A stretch of 64,000 nucleotides of DNA from an unicellular cyanobacterium SU2. GTDB taxonomy: Bacteria > Cyanobacteriota > Cyanobacteriia > Cyanobacteriales > Microcystaceae. Shown piece after piece: positions 17,167-26,146 of the stretch. The position numbers and the translations under genes are program-made. Below the pieces are notes generated by a model that had not been told where the DNA came from, made no database searches, and saw only the letters and a program-made list of their open reading frames with translations. The stretch covers positions 145,828-209,827 of the forward strand of contig NEED01000081.1 in assembly GCA_002110465.1 (NCBI GenBank). The letters are read 5' to 3'. The number at the start of each line of letters is the position of its first letter. Within the stretch, counting starts at the first letter, position 1.

Positions 17167-17823
17167 ATGGCTATTAACTTAAGTATCCTTAGTCCTCTTA
17201 AATTTGGAGTTTTTGTGGGTTTTTGTCGATTTTCTAGCGTTTTCTCTTTTCATTCTCCAAAACCAAGCCAGATTGACCTTGGACAAATCCCTGTGGTAGT
17301 AAGAATGGCTCAAACCAGTGATATTAAAGGACTCGCTGAGGTTTTGATCGCCAGCTTTCATCCCCCCCAGAAAAGGTTCTCTTGGCTACAACCACTCTTT
17401 AAGTTAGGCATTTATGAAGATTTGCGAACCCGTTTTCGATCGCAGTCTCCTTACTATTGTTGTCTGGTAGCGATGGTATCTTCGGGAACATCAACAGAAT
17501 CCCAAGACTTAATTGTTGGGACAGTCGAAGTTACGTTACGTCCGAGTTTATATTCTCCTTCTGTGTATCTTAGTAATTTAGCCGTTAGCCATGACTATCG
17601 ACGACAGGGAGTCGCTAAACACTTACTGCAAAAATGCGAGCAAATTGCCCTAGAATGGGGCTATCAGTCCCTTAGTTTGCACGTCTTAGAAGATAATTAT
17701 CCTGCAAAACAACTTTACTTTAGTCATGGTTATCAACTCCAAAATACTGAATTTACTTGGCAAAGTTGGTTATTTAAAAGTCCCCAAAGGTTATTTTTAA
17801 GAAAAAGATTAAAGGTCAGTTAA
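17167..17823 (+). CDS. GNAT-family N-acetyltransferase
   Basis: This 218-aa acetyl-CoA-dependent transferase has the acetyl-CoA pyrophosphate loop in LSNLAVSHDYRRQGVAKHLL (R/Q-x-x-G-x-A), followed by the C-terminal NYPAKQLYFSHGY motif typical of RimI-like proteins. The first 45 residues, rich in Phe and Ser, precede the domain (which starts about VVVRMAQTSDIKGL). The GAGAAGAG before the ATG supports the long start. The substrate is unknown. Confidence 0.85.
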   Translation: MAINLSILSPLKFGVFVGFCRFSSVFSFHSPKPSQIDLGQIPVVVRMAQTSDIKGLAEVLIASFHPPQKRFSWLQPLFKLGIYEDLRTRFRSQSPYYCCLVAMVSSGTSTESQDLIVGTVEVTLRPSLYSPSVYLSNLAVSHDYRRQGVAKHLLQKCEQIALEWGYQSLSLHVLEDNYPAKQLYFSHGYQLQNTEFTWQSWLFKSPQRLFLRKRLKVS

Positions 17824-18096
17824 CCCATGACTTAGACAATTGATTTAGAGCCTATTGGTAACATGACAGATGACCAATTTTATCAACAAAAAAATTTTGA
17901 ACTGTCCTAAATTTTTATTAGGGGAAAAGGTGTTGTCTGGGTTCAAATTAGATTTAGGAAGAGTGTGGTCAGAAAATAATTCTTAATTTTCTAGGGTTGC
18001 CTCAGAGAAATTGTTATAAAATTAGGATACTTATAGGCTTAAGAGAATTTTAAGTCTCCACTGACTTGGTAAACTCTGCTAACCTCCTTAAGACCG

Positions 18097-21000
18097 ATGC
18101 CAGTTCCTAAAAAAACCCCAAATTCCATCCAAACCATTCAAACACTACAACAAGAAATTGCCACCCTAAAAGCTGCTCAAAAAGCAACCTTAAGAATACA
18201 AGAAGAATTGCGCGAAAGTGAGCAACGATGGCAATTAGTATTGCAAGGAACTAATGAGGGAATTTGGGACTGGAACCTCAAAACCGATGAGCTTTTCTTT
18301 TCTCATCGTTGGAAACAAATGTTAGGGTATCAAAACGAAGATTTATCTAACCATATCAATACCTGGAAAGCCTTACTGCACCCCCAAGATGAGGAAAGGG
18401 TGATGTTGGCGGTAAAAGCGCATCTAGAAAGAAAAACCAACCACTATAGCGTTGAATTTCGACTGAAATGTCATGATGGAACCTATAAATGGATTTTATC
18501 ACGAGGACAAGCCCTTTGGGATCAAGAAGGAAACCCCATCAGAATGGTGGGAACTCACAGTGATATTAGCGATCGCAAACAAGAACAAATTCTATTGAGA
18601 TCACTCATTGATTGCATCCCAGACTTTATCTTTTGTAAAGATCCCCAAGGGGTTTATAAAATATGTAATAACGCCTTTGAAACCTTTGTTGGAAGGAATA
18701 GAAAAGACATTATTGGAAAAACAGATTTTGATCTTTTTAGTGCCGAAGAAGCCCTATTTTTTCGGGAACAAGATCGCATTATGATCCAAAAAAAACAAGC
18801 CCATCGCAATGAAGAATGGATTACTTATCCCGATGGAAGTCGTCGTCTTCTCGACACCTTAAAAACCCCTTTTTGTTGTCCTGATGGTAACTTAATGGGG
18901 TCAATTGGAATTAGTCGAGATATTACTGATCGCCAACAACGGGAAGAAACCTTAAAAAAACAAGCACAACGGGACAGTTTACTCAGTAGTATTGCCCGAC
19001 AATTAATCGATCAAGACTTTAATACAGCCGTTGAATTTACCTTGGCAGCGTTAGGACAGTTTAGCAACGGCGATCGCGGTTATATTATTCGTTATTCTCC
19101 CCAACAAGGCCTTTGGACAATGACCCATGAATGGTGTAACCAGAACATTCCCTCTACCCTAAAACAGTCCCAAAATATCCCGTTAAAAGACTTTCCCTGG
19201 TTCTCAGACCAACTCCTAAACGGCCATCCTATTCGAGTTAACTCCCCAGAAGATCTACCCCGACAAGCGATCGCCGAACGAATGATGTTTAAAAATAGCC
19301 TTAGCCCCACCTTAGTGGTGGTTCCTATGGTGGCTACCGGTCAAACATTAGGTTATCTTGGGTTTGAGGGAAACATCACCAAACATTGGACCCAAGAAGA
19401 CCTAAACCTCCTCAAATTAGTAGGAGAATTTCTGGCCATTGCCCAAGGGAGATCCCAAGCCGAAGAAGAACGAACCGAGTCTCAGGCTAGGTTTGCAGGA
19501 ATTTTAGATAATGCCAATGAAGCCATTATTTCCATTGATGAAAATCAACACATCACCCTATTCAATCATGCCGCCGAAAAAACCTTTGGCTATCAAGCGT
19601 CAGAAATCTTAGGACAGTCCTTTAATCTTCTGATTCCCCAACGGTTTAGTGCCAGTCACCACCAACATATTAACGATTTCAGTACCGCCTCCGAAACCGC
19701 CCGACAAATGGGAGGCCGTCGCCCTGTTTTTGGTCGTCGTCAAGATGGAAGCGAGTTTTTAGCTGAAGTCTCCATTTCCAAGATTAAACTCAGAGGACGC
19801 AAGGTATTTACCGCCATTGTGCGAGATATCACCCAACGTAAACAAGCAGAAATAGTCCTGAAAAAAGCCAAAGAAGCCGCAGATGCCGCCAACCGTGCTA
19901 AAAGCGAATTTTTGGCTAGTATGAGCCATGAATTGCGCACTCCCCTCAACGCCATTTTAGGATTTACCCAGGTAATGCAACGCGATCGCACTTTAAACCA
20001 AGAACAGCAACAGAATTTATCGATTATCTCCCGCAGTGGTGAGCATTTGTTAGAATTGCTCAACGACATCCTAGAAATGTCCAAAATTGAAGCCGGTCGC
20101 ACCACCTTAAACCAGAATAGTTTTGACTTATATCGCCTGTTGGATAATCTAGAAGCCATGTTACGGTTAAAAGCTGAGGCTAAAGGGCTACAACTGATTG
20201 TTGAACACACCCCAGAGGTTCCCCAATACCTAACCAGCGATGAAGGCAAACTGCGACAAGTTTTGATCAATTTACTCGGCAATGCCATTAAATTTACCGA
20301 AGAAGGGGGAGTTACCTTACGGGTGAAAGGGAGTGGGGAGTCGGGAGAAATTATGATTACCTTTGAGGTGGAGGATACGGGACTCGGTATCGCCCCCGAA
20401 GAAATAGACCAACTGTTTGCTGCCTTTGGACAGACAGAAACTGGTCGCAACGCCCAAGAGGGAACCGGGTTAGGGTTGCCCATTAGTCAGAAGTTTGTGC
20501 AATTAATGGGGGGCGATATTCGGGTGAATAGCGTCCTCGGGCAAGGCAGCTTATTTACCTTTACCATTAAGGGAAAAATAGCATCGGCTAGTGCAATTAA
20601 AACCAAAAAACCCATTCGGAAAGTGGTTGGGTTAGCCCCAGGCCAACCTCGATACCGTATTCTCGCGGTAGATGATCGCCTAGAAAGTCGTATCTTATTA
20701 GTTAAATTACTCTCATCAATGGGGTTTGAAGTTCGTCAAGCCAGCAACGGAAAAGAAGCCATTGATCTGTGGGAAGGATGGGAACCCCATCTAGTATTAA
20801 TGGACATGAGAATGCCCGTTATTGATGGCTACAAAGCCACCCAACGCATCAAAGCTACCACCAAAGGACAGGCTACCGTTGTTATTGCCTTAACAGCTAG
20901 TGCCTTTGAAGAGGAACGTAATATTGTCCTCTCAGCCGGATGTGATGACTTTATGCGAAAACCTTTCCGAGAAGAAGTTTTATGGGACAAAATTGCTCAC

Positions 21001-21309
21001 CACCTCGGTATTAGCTATATTTATGAGTCTATCGGACAAGAAAATCACCAGCTTGAGAACACTGACCTTGAAAATAAAGAAGAGACCCCCGATGATCATC
21101 TATTGCAACTGTTATCAATGATGCCGGATGAGTGGATTAAACAACTTAACCAAGGGGCGGTAGAGTGCAGTGATGATGGAATACTAGAATTAATTAGGCA
21201 AATTCCCCAAGAGAGTGAGCTTTTAGCTGTTACGCTTAAAGGTTGGGCTAATGACTTTCTTTTTGATCAAGTTATTGAGTTAACTAATAAAGCAATGGTT
21301 AATAGTTGA
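18097..21309 (+). CDS. hybrid sensor histidine kinase (PAS-PAS-GAF-PAS-HisKA-HATPase-REC)
   Basis: This soluble 1070-aa kinase has a coiled-coil start (1-45), PAS/PAC domains (about 45-165, 166-290), a GAF domain (about 295-460), a third PAS (about 465-590), HisKA with His611 in ASMSHELRTPLNAILGF, an HATPase domain (NLLGNAIKF; GTGLGLPIS), and a receiver with Asp903 in VLMDMRMPVIDGY. The C-terminal 90 residues after the receiver have no clear domain. With no membrane segment it should sense cytosolic signals. The next kinase gene starts 39 bases downstream, suggesting a shared phosphorelay. Confidence 0.93.
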   Translation: MPVPKKTPNSIQTIQTLQQEIATLKAAQKATLRIQEELRESEQRWQLVLQGTNEGIWDWNLKTDELFFSHRWKQMLGYQNEDLSNHINTWKALLHPQDEERVMLAVKAHLERKTNHYSVEFRLKCHDGTYKWILSRGQALWDQEGNPIRMVGTHSDISDRKQEQILLRSLIDCIPDFIFCKDPQGVYKICNNAFETFVGRNRKDIIGKTDFDLFSAEEALFFREQDRIMIQKKQAHRNEEWITYPDGSRRLLDTLKTPFCCPDGNLMGSIGISRDITDRQQREETLKKQAQRDSLLSSIARQLIDQDFNTAVEFTLAALGQFSNGDRGYIIRYSPQQGLWTMTHEWCNQNIPSTLKQSQNIPLKDFPWFSDQLLNGHPIRVNSPEDLPRQAIAERMMFKNSLSPTLVVVPMVATGQTLGYLGFEGNITKHWTQEDLNLLKLVGEFLAIAQGRSQAEEERTESQARFAGILDNANEAIISIDENQHITLFNHAAEKTFGYQASEILGQSFNLLIPQRFSASHHQHINDFSTASETARQMGGRRPVFGRRQDGSEFLAEVSISKIKLRGRKVFTAIVRDITQRKQAEIVLKKAKEAADAANRAKSEFLASMSHELRTPLNAILGFTQVMQRDRTLNQEQQQNLSIISRSGEHLLELLNDILEMSKIEAGRTTLNQNSFDLYRLLDNLEAMLRLKAEAKGLQLIVEHTPEVPQYLTSDEGKLRQVLINLLGNAIKFTEEGGVTLRVKGSGESGEIMITFEVEDTGLGIAPEEIDQLFAAFGQTETGRNAQEGTGLGLPISQKFVQLMGGDIRVNSVLGQGSLFTFTIKGKIASASAIKTKKPIRKVVGLAPGQPRYRILAVDDRLESRILLVKLLSSMGFEVRQASNGKEAIDLWEGWEPHLVLMDMRMPVIDGYKATQRIKATTKGQATVVIALTASAFEEERNIVLSAGCDDFMRKPFREEVLWDKIAHHLGISYIYESIGQENHQLENTDLENKEETPDDHLLQLLSMMPDEWIKQLNQGAVECSDDGILELIRQIPQESELLAVTLKGWANDFLFDQVIELTNKAMVNS

Positions 21310-21329
21310 TAGTTAATAGTTAATAGTAA
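21302..21329. repeat. heptamer tandem repeat (ATAGTTA)
   Basis: Four near-perfect ATAGTTA/ATAGTTG units cover the stop codon of the large kinase and the gap to the next gene. Confidence 0.65.
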
Positions 21330-21348
21330 TTTAGATGATCCATCGCTT

Positions 21349-22521
21349 ATGACCCTAGAAAAAGGTAATCTTCTCGTCGTTGATGATACTCCCGACAACC
21401 TCCGTTTACTCTCAGCCATGTTATCAGAACAGGGTTATAAAGTCCGTAAAGCCCTTAATGGACAGATGGCCTTGAAAACTGTATCTCAAGTTCCCCCTGA
21501 TGTCATTTTGTTAGATATTAATATGACAGGAATCAATGGTTATGAAGTGTGTCAAACCTTAAAATCTAATGAAAAAACGAAAGATATTCCTGTAATTTTT
21601 ATTAGCGCGCTAGATGATATTTTGGATAAAGTTAAAGCCTTTGAAGTGGGAGGAGTAGACTATATTTGCAAGCCATTTCAAGGAGAAGAAGTGATTGCTA
21701 GGGTAGAAAATCAATTAACGATACAACGGCAAAAAAAGCAACTCCAACAAGAAATCAAAGAAAGAAAAAAAACCGAAGAAACTTTACGGGTTTATCTTCA
21801 TGCAGTGTCCCATGACTTGCGTAACCCTGTATTGGGAATGGCTATGGTTCTTAAAAATTTACTCAAAAAAGCAAAAAGCCAAAATAAACAAACCGTCGAG
21901 ATTTCTAATGGAGTATTAGAACAGATGGGAGCGAGTTGCGATCGCCAACTTAATTTAATTAATTCTCTCGTTGAAACCCAACAATTTGAAATGGGAGGAG
22001 TCTCTCTTAATTGTAAACCCTTAAACTTATTTTCATTGAGTCAGAAACTAGCCGCCGAATGGCAACCCATGTTAAAAGAACGTCAAGGAATATTAGAAGT
22101 CTTAATTTCTCCAACATTACCAGTAGTTAATGGAGATAGCGATCGCTTGTGGCGAGTATTTGAAAATTTGTTAGCTAATGCCCTAAAACATAATCCTCCT
22201 AACTTGAAATTAACGATTAATGCCGAAGTTTTAACCCCTCAAACATCAGTGATGAACAATCACGAAGATCATAAAAAAATTTCCCAAAAAACACAAATGG
22301 TTATCTGTAGTTTGGCTGACAATGGAGTTGGAATGACTCTAGAACAAGCGGAGACTCTATTTGAAAGATATCACCGAGGAGAGGGAGCAAAAAAAACATT
22401 AGGATTAGGATTAGGATTATACCTTTGTCGCCAAATTATTGAAGCTCATGGAGGCGACATTGGGGTTGTTACCAGTCCCAATTCTGGGGCTAAGTTTTGG
22501 TTTACCTTACCTATTAAGTGA
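21349..22521 (+). CDS. response regulator-histidine kinase fusion
   Basis: This 390-aa protein has an N-terminal receiver (LLVVDDTPDNLRLLSAML; phosphoacceptor Asp56 in ILLDINMTGINGYEV; KPF near 105), a coiled-coil linker (QRQKKQLQQEIKERKKTEET), HisKA with His155 in AVSHDLRNPVLGM, and an HATPase domain (NLLANALKHN; DNGVGM; LGLGLGLYLC). The order REC-HisKA-HATPase means kinase output can be tuned by phosphorylation of its own receiver, probably from the upstream hybrid kinase (inference). No DNA-binding output domain is nearby. Confidence 0.93.
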   Translation: MTLEKGNLLVVDDTPDNLRLLSAMLSEQGYKVRKALNGQMALKTVSQVPPDVILLDINMTGINGYEVCQTLKSNEKTKDIPVIFISALDDILDKVKAFEVGGVDYICKPFQGEEVIARVENQLTIQRQKKQLQQEIKERKKTEETLRVYLHAVSHDLRNPVLGMAMVLKNLLKKAKSQNKQTVEISNGVLEQMGASCDRQLNLINSLVETQQFEMGGVSLNCKPLNLFSLSQKLAAEWQPMLKERQGILEVLISPTLPVVNGDSDRLWRVFENLLANALKHNPPNLKLTINAEVLTPQTSVMNNHEDHKKISQKTQMVICSLADNGVGMTLEQAETLFERYHRGEGAKKTLGLGLGLYLCRQIIEAHGGDIGVVTSPNSGAKFWFTLPIK

Positions 22522-22647
22522 ATGTGTACTATGCGAAATTCCTATTAACATCAGCTACCATTAATTGTCTTTGGTGGTTGGCCAATTATCGGGTGAGCCT
22601 CTAATTTTTCCCTATATCCCATACCCTACAGCCGACCCCCTTCCTTT

Positions 22648-23649
22648 CTAAGTTTTAATTTTAGGAGAAGGTAAGACAGTTAATAACAGTAAAAACCAAG
22701 GAAGGTTTAAATCAGGAATTAGCCAAGAATATTCCTTTAACTTAGACACAGCCATAGGTAAAACAAAACGGAGAGAACGCAAAGAAACGGGACGATTACC
22801 TTTTTCGTCAACCAGACCATATTTTTTAGCGATTTCAGCTACAATCTGGACTTTACCTGTTCGTTTGATAATTTGAGGATCGCTGGCTAAAGCAGCAATA
22901 GCTCTTCCGGTCAGTAAGGGAGTTTCCCAATTATAATTATCTCCAGAAAAGGATGATTTATCTGCTCCTAATGATGATTTGGATGGCTCCTGACTTTGTT
23001 GTTGAGCAAAGCGAGTGATATGTTCAGTTCCCACAATACCAGGCCAAATTGATAGGGAAGTGACATGATGTTGTTTTAATTCGATGGCCATATCGGCTGC
23101 TAAGCGATCGCAAGCCGTTTTTCCCACACCATAGGGAACACTAAAAATATAGGACATGGCTCCCCAAGAAGAAATAGTACAAATTAATCCTTGTTGTCGT
23201 TGGGTCATCATTCGTGCGGCATAAACACTGGCTAGATAATGACTACGCAGTCCTACATGATTACAAGCATCCCAAAAAGTGGGTTCAGATTCCCAAAAAG
23301 GTTTGCCATAGGCGTTTCCTAACGCTTTTACCCCAGCGTAAACATTGTTAACTAAAATATCGAGTTGACCTTTTTTTTCATCTTGGATACGCTCAAAAAG
23401 TTGGCGGATTTCCTCATCATTACTATGGTCTACTTGAACTGGAATACAAACACCACCGGCTTTTTCTACGGCGATTTGAGTTTCCTTCAAACTACCCCCA
23501 ATAGAGTCATCATTTTCTGTCGGTTCAAGAGTTCTTCCTGTAATATAGATAGTTGTACCTGCTTCTCCTAACCCGACAGCAATGCCTTTGCCAATTCCTC
23601 TAGTAGCTCCGGTCACCAAGGCAACTTTTCCTTGAAGTTTTTTGCTCAT
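22648..23649 (-). CDS. short-chain dehydrogenase/reductase (DHRS1-like)
   Basis: This 333-aa NAD(P)-dependent oxidoreductase has TGATRGIG (13-20) as the dinucleotide motif, NNVYAG, Ser160/161, and the catalytic YGVGK (Tyr173, Lys177). The C-terminal extension (about 270-333) ends with a hydrophobic stretch (LNLPWFLLLLTVLP) that may associate with membrane. The overall order resembles eukaryotic DHRS1-type proteins, also known in cyanobacteria. The substrate is unknown. The Arg after Thr39 in TGRT suggests NADPH use (inference). Confidence 0.86.
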   Translation of the reverse strand: MSKKLQGKVALVTGATRGIGKGIAVGLGEAGTTIYITGRTLEPTENDDSIGGSLKETQIAVEKAGGVCIPVQVDHSNDEEIRQLFERIQDEKKGQLDILVNNVYAGVKALGNAYGKPFWESEPTFWDACNHVGLRSHYLASVYAARMMTQRQQGLICTISSWGAMSYIFSVPYGVGKTACDRLAADMAIELKQHHVTSLSIWPGIVGTEHITRFAQQQSQEPSKSSLGADKSSFSGDNYNWETPLLTGRAIAALASDPQIIKRTGKVQIVAEIAKKYGLVDEKGNRPVSLRSLRFVLPMAVSKLKEYSWLIPDLNLPWFLLLLTVLPSPKIKT

Positions 23650-23737
23650 AATTCCTTGAGTTTTTTGATACTTTCTTTACTATTCATTATCGATAATTTG
23701 TTTTCATCCTCCTTACGGTATTAGCAATATCTCTAAT

Positions 23738-25180
23738 CTAGCTACGATGCCAAGTTGTTATACCTCCAGGTTGATCAACTAAGATAATACCTTGATCTTT
23801 TAACTCATCTCGAATGCGATCGCTCTCTGCATAATTTTTATTTTTACGGGCTGTTTTTCGTTGTTCTATTAAGTATTCAATGTCCGCATCACTTAACCCA
23901 TTGGTTGACTCTTCTTTAACTTCATTTGGATTAGCTTCTAATCCTAAAACTTGTGCTAATTCTACTAAAGTTTGCCACTTTTCTCCTAAGACTTGAGGTG
24001 AAGTTTCTGTCTTTCCTTGGTGAACTAAAATATTGCCTTCTTTGCGTAATTCTTTGGCAATTTCAAATAACACCGCTAACCCCCCTGCAAAGTTGAAGTC
24101 ATCATCTACGACTTCTTGAAATCTTTGTTTTAAAGTAGGGGAAGACTTGGCAACGGAAAAGCCTAATTGAGATCCGTATTGATAGCCAAAAAGTAATCCT
24201 TCTTTAAGAGTATGCCAGCCATTGGTTGCTGCTTCTAATGCTTCATCTGTAAAGTCTACCGGTTTTCGATAATGAGCTTGGAGAATAAACAGTCGCATCG
24301 CCATTGGCTCAACTGTTGCTAATAAATCCCGAATGGTAGTGAAATTTCCCAAGGATTTTGACATTTTTTCCCCGTCTACCTTCACCATGCCATTGTGCAT
24401 CCAATAACGGGCTAAAGGTTCCCCTGTCGCTGCTTCTGACTGGGCAATTTCATTTTCATGGTGAGGAAAAATTAAGTCACTTCCCCCCACATGAATATCG
24501 ATGGTTTCCCCTAAGCGTTCTAAAACCATCGCAGAACATTCAATATGCCATCCTGGGCGACCTTTACCCCAAGGAGACTCCCAAGAGGGTTCTCCGGGTT
24601 TCGCGCTTTTCCAAACAGCAAAGTCTGCGGGGTCTTTTTTCTTGCTTTCTTCAGGGTCTTCTACCGCAACCCTACCACTAGCCCCTGCTTGCAAATCCTC
24701 TAATTTTCGCCCTGAGAGTTTTCCATAGTCTTGAAAATGACGTACTGAGTAATAAACATCTCCATTAGACTGATAAGCATAGCCTTTTTGTTGAAGTTGA
24801 GATACTAAACGTTGAATACCATTGAGGGTATGAGTCGCGCGGGGATAAGCATCCGCTTGTTTGACATGAAGACGTTCCATATCCTCGAAATAAGCCTCAA
24901 TAAACCGTTCAGACACTGATTCCATCGATATCCCTTCTTTCCTTGCCCTGTTGAGGATTTTATCGTCAATGTCCGTAAAATTTTGAATATAGGTGACATC
25001 ATACCCACGCCATTGCAAATAACGCCGTACCACATCCCACACCATACAGGTTCTCGCATGACCTAAATGGCAATAATCATAGACTGTAATACCACAGCAA
25101 TACATCCGAACTTTACCATCTTCAATAGTTTCAAAGGGTTCTTTTTTACGGGTTAGGGTGTTATATACGGTTAGTGTCAT
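23738..25180 (-). CDS. cysS: cysteinyl-tRNA synthetase
   Basis: It charges tRNA-Cys. The 480-aa class I synthetase has the HIGH motif as HLGH (about 37-40) after CCGITVYDYC, the zinc site (CC at 28-29, GWHIECSAM, HHENE) and the KMSKS motif (GEKMSKSLGNF, about 272). The C-terminal DALR-type tail has RKNKNYAESDRIRDEL. Length is normal. It is convergent with nothing; the gene to its left runs in the same direction with an 88-base gap. Confidence 0.97.
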   Translation of the reverse strand: MTLTVYNTLTRKKEPFETIEDGKVRMYCCGITVYDYCHLGHARTCMVWDVVRRYLQWRGYDVTYIQNFTDIDDKILNRARKEGISMESVSERFIEAYFEDMERLHVKQADAYPRATHTLNGIQRLVSQLQQKGYAYQSNGDVYYSVRHFQDYGKLSGRKLEDLQAGASGRVAVEDPEESKKKDPADFAVWKSAKPGEPSWESPWGKGRPGWHIECSAMVLERLGETIDIHVGGSDLIFPHHENEIAQSEAATGEPLARYWMHNGMVKVDGEKMSKSLGNFTTIRDLLATVEPMAMRLFILQAHYRKPVDFTDEALEAATNGWHTLKEGLLFGYQYGSQLGFSVAKSSPTLKQRFQEVVDDDFNFAGGLAVLFEIAKELRKEGNILVHQGKTETSPQVLGEKWQTLVELAQVLGLEANPNEVKEESTNGLSDADIEYLIEQRKTARKNKNYAESDRIRDELKDQGIILVDQPGGITTWHRS

Positions 25181-25184
25181 TGGT

Positions 25185-25217
25185 GAGTTGATAGTTGACA
25201 GTTGATAGTTAATAGTT
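25185..25217. repeat. heptamer tandem repeat (GTTGATA)
   Basis: There are four to five imperfect units of GTTGATA/GTTGACA/GTTAATA just upstream of the cysS start codon. Confidence 0.6.
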
Positions 25218-25518
25218 TTAAGGTGTCTAACTATTTATCATGCGATCGCTGGCTTGAGTATCTTCTTGAGTCTCTTTAATAAACGTTAAGTGGTTGGTCA
25301 CCAGTAAAGTTAACTTTGAGGTTAGGGAACGTCGGAACCGATAAGGGTTGTCCCCTTGTTAACATAAGTTAATATAGTGCTGTTTATTTATGTCCGACTA
25401 CTTAAGAGCATGAGTCATCTTTTTATAGATTAAGCGATCGCTTTACGGTTCCCTAATTATCGTAACAATATTTTGACAATTGATAGAATGAAAGAGGAGT
25501 GCTTAATTCACTGATATG

Positions 25519-25579
25519 TAGGCTCGTAGTAAAGGCTTTAGCCTTTAGAAATCAATCTTTAAAGAGTTGACTACCAACT
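25519..25579. repeat. solitary REP pair (degenerate)
   Basis: AGGCTCGTAGTAAAGGCTTT plus AGCCTTTAG is followed by TTTAAAGAGTTGACTACCAA; this is the two-hairpin arrangement of the 8.9-10.2 kb arrays with GTAG at the left and CTAC at the right. Confidence 0.7.
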
Positions 25580-25723
25580 GATAAGACTACCAAAATCAAC
25601 TTAATGTTTTATTGGCAAACAGTTTCTAAAACTGCCCGTCTAGCCCTAGGGTAAGGCTTTTTCTAATTTTAATGGTGATCCCTTGCTTTTCTAACCATAA
25701 AAAATAGTCGGTTTAATAAGTGA

Positions 25724-25822
25724 GTACATAAAATTAATTGCACATCAAGCTAGACTAAAAACCTGATTATATAAGCATTGTAGGAAATTAAAGTGTGCAA
25801 TTAATTAAGTTTAGGTACTTAT
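25724..25822. mobile_element. MITE-like inverted-repeat element
   Basis: AATTAATTGCACA (25732-25744) is exactly repeated in inverted form as TGTGCAATTAATT (25794-25806). The similarity extends outwards as GTACATAAA on the left and TTTAGGTAC on the right. It is about 95-100 bases and non-coding. Confidence 0.55.
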
Positions 25823-25869
25823 AACGGTGTAGAAACTGTAACAGGTTGATTTATGAATTAAATTTTTGA

Positions 25870-26031
25870 ATATATAGCACAACAAAAAAGATATTATTAT
25901 ATTTCTCTGACGATGATAATTCAACTGTAACCTACTCTGCTGTACCTGAACCTATGACAATTTTAGGCGGTGCAACTGCTGTGGGTTTTGGTGGTCTTTT
26001 TAAACGCAAATTGGCTTTATCAACCAAATAA
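25870..26031 (+). pseudogene. relic of a PEP-CTERM sorted protein (C-terminal end)
   Basis: One open frame of 53 codons without a start ends with AVPEPMTILGGATAVGFGGL followed by FKRK and LALSTK, then a stop. This is the PEP-CTERM signal: a VPEP motif, a hydrophobic membrane stretch and a basic cluster, which exosortase recognises. An in-frame TGA at 25867 closes the frame on the left, and upstream sequence is AT-rich with no matching exported protein. The gene appears to have lost its body, leaving only the anchor. Confidence 0.7.
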
Positions 26032-26146
26032 AAATAATTAAATTCTAAGTAGGAATAACTGATGAATCATCCCTACTTAAATAACGGGTTTATAGAACCA
26101 CCCTACCCATAAAAGGATAGGGGATTCTGATACAAAAAAGACTCAA

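Larger units (their letters stand above)
25181..25869. other. gene-free stretch with mixed repeats
   Basis: It contains a heptamer array (25185-25217), two HIP1-type sites, a REP unit (25519-25579) and an inverted-repeat element (25724-25822). No open frame is convincing. Together with the PEP-CTERM relic to the right it forms nearly 1 kb of decayed or intergenic DNA. Confidence 0.6.

Noticed and set aside
19740..20483. A 247-codon frame on the minus strand opposite the large kinase gene
   Set aside because: It is a shadow of the histidine-kinase frame: Ser/Arg-rich, without domain signal, and wholly covered by a certain gene.
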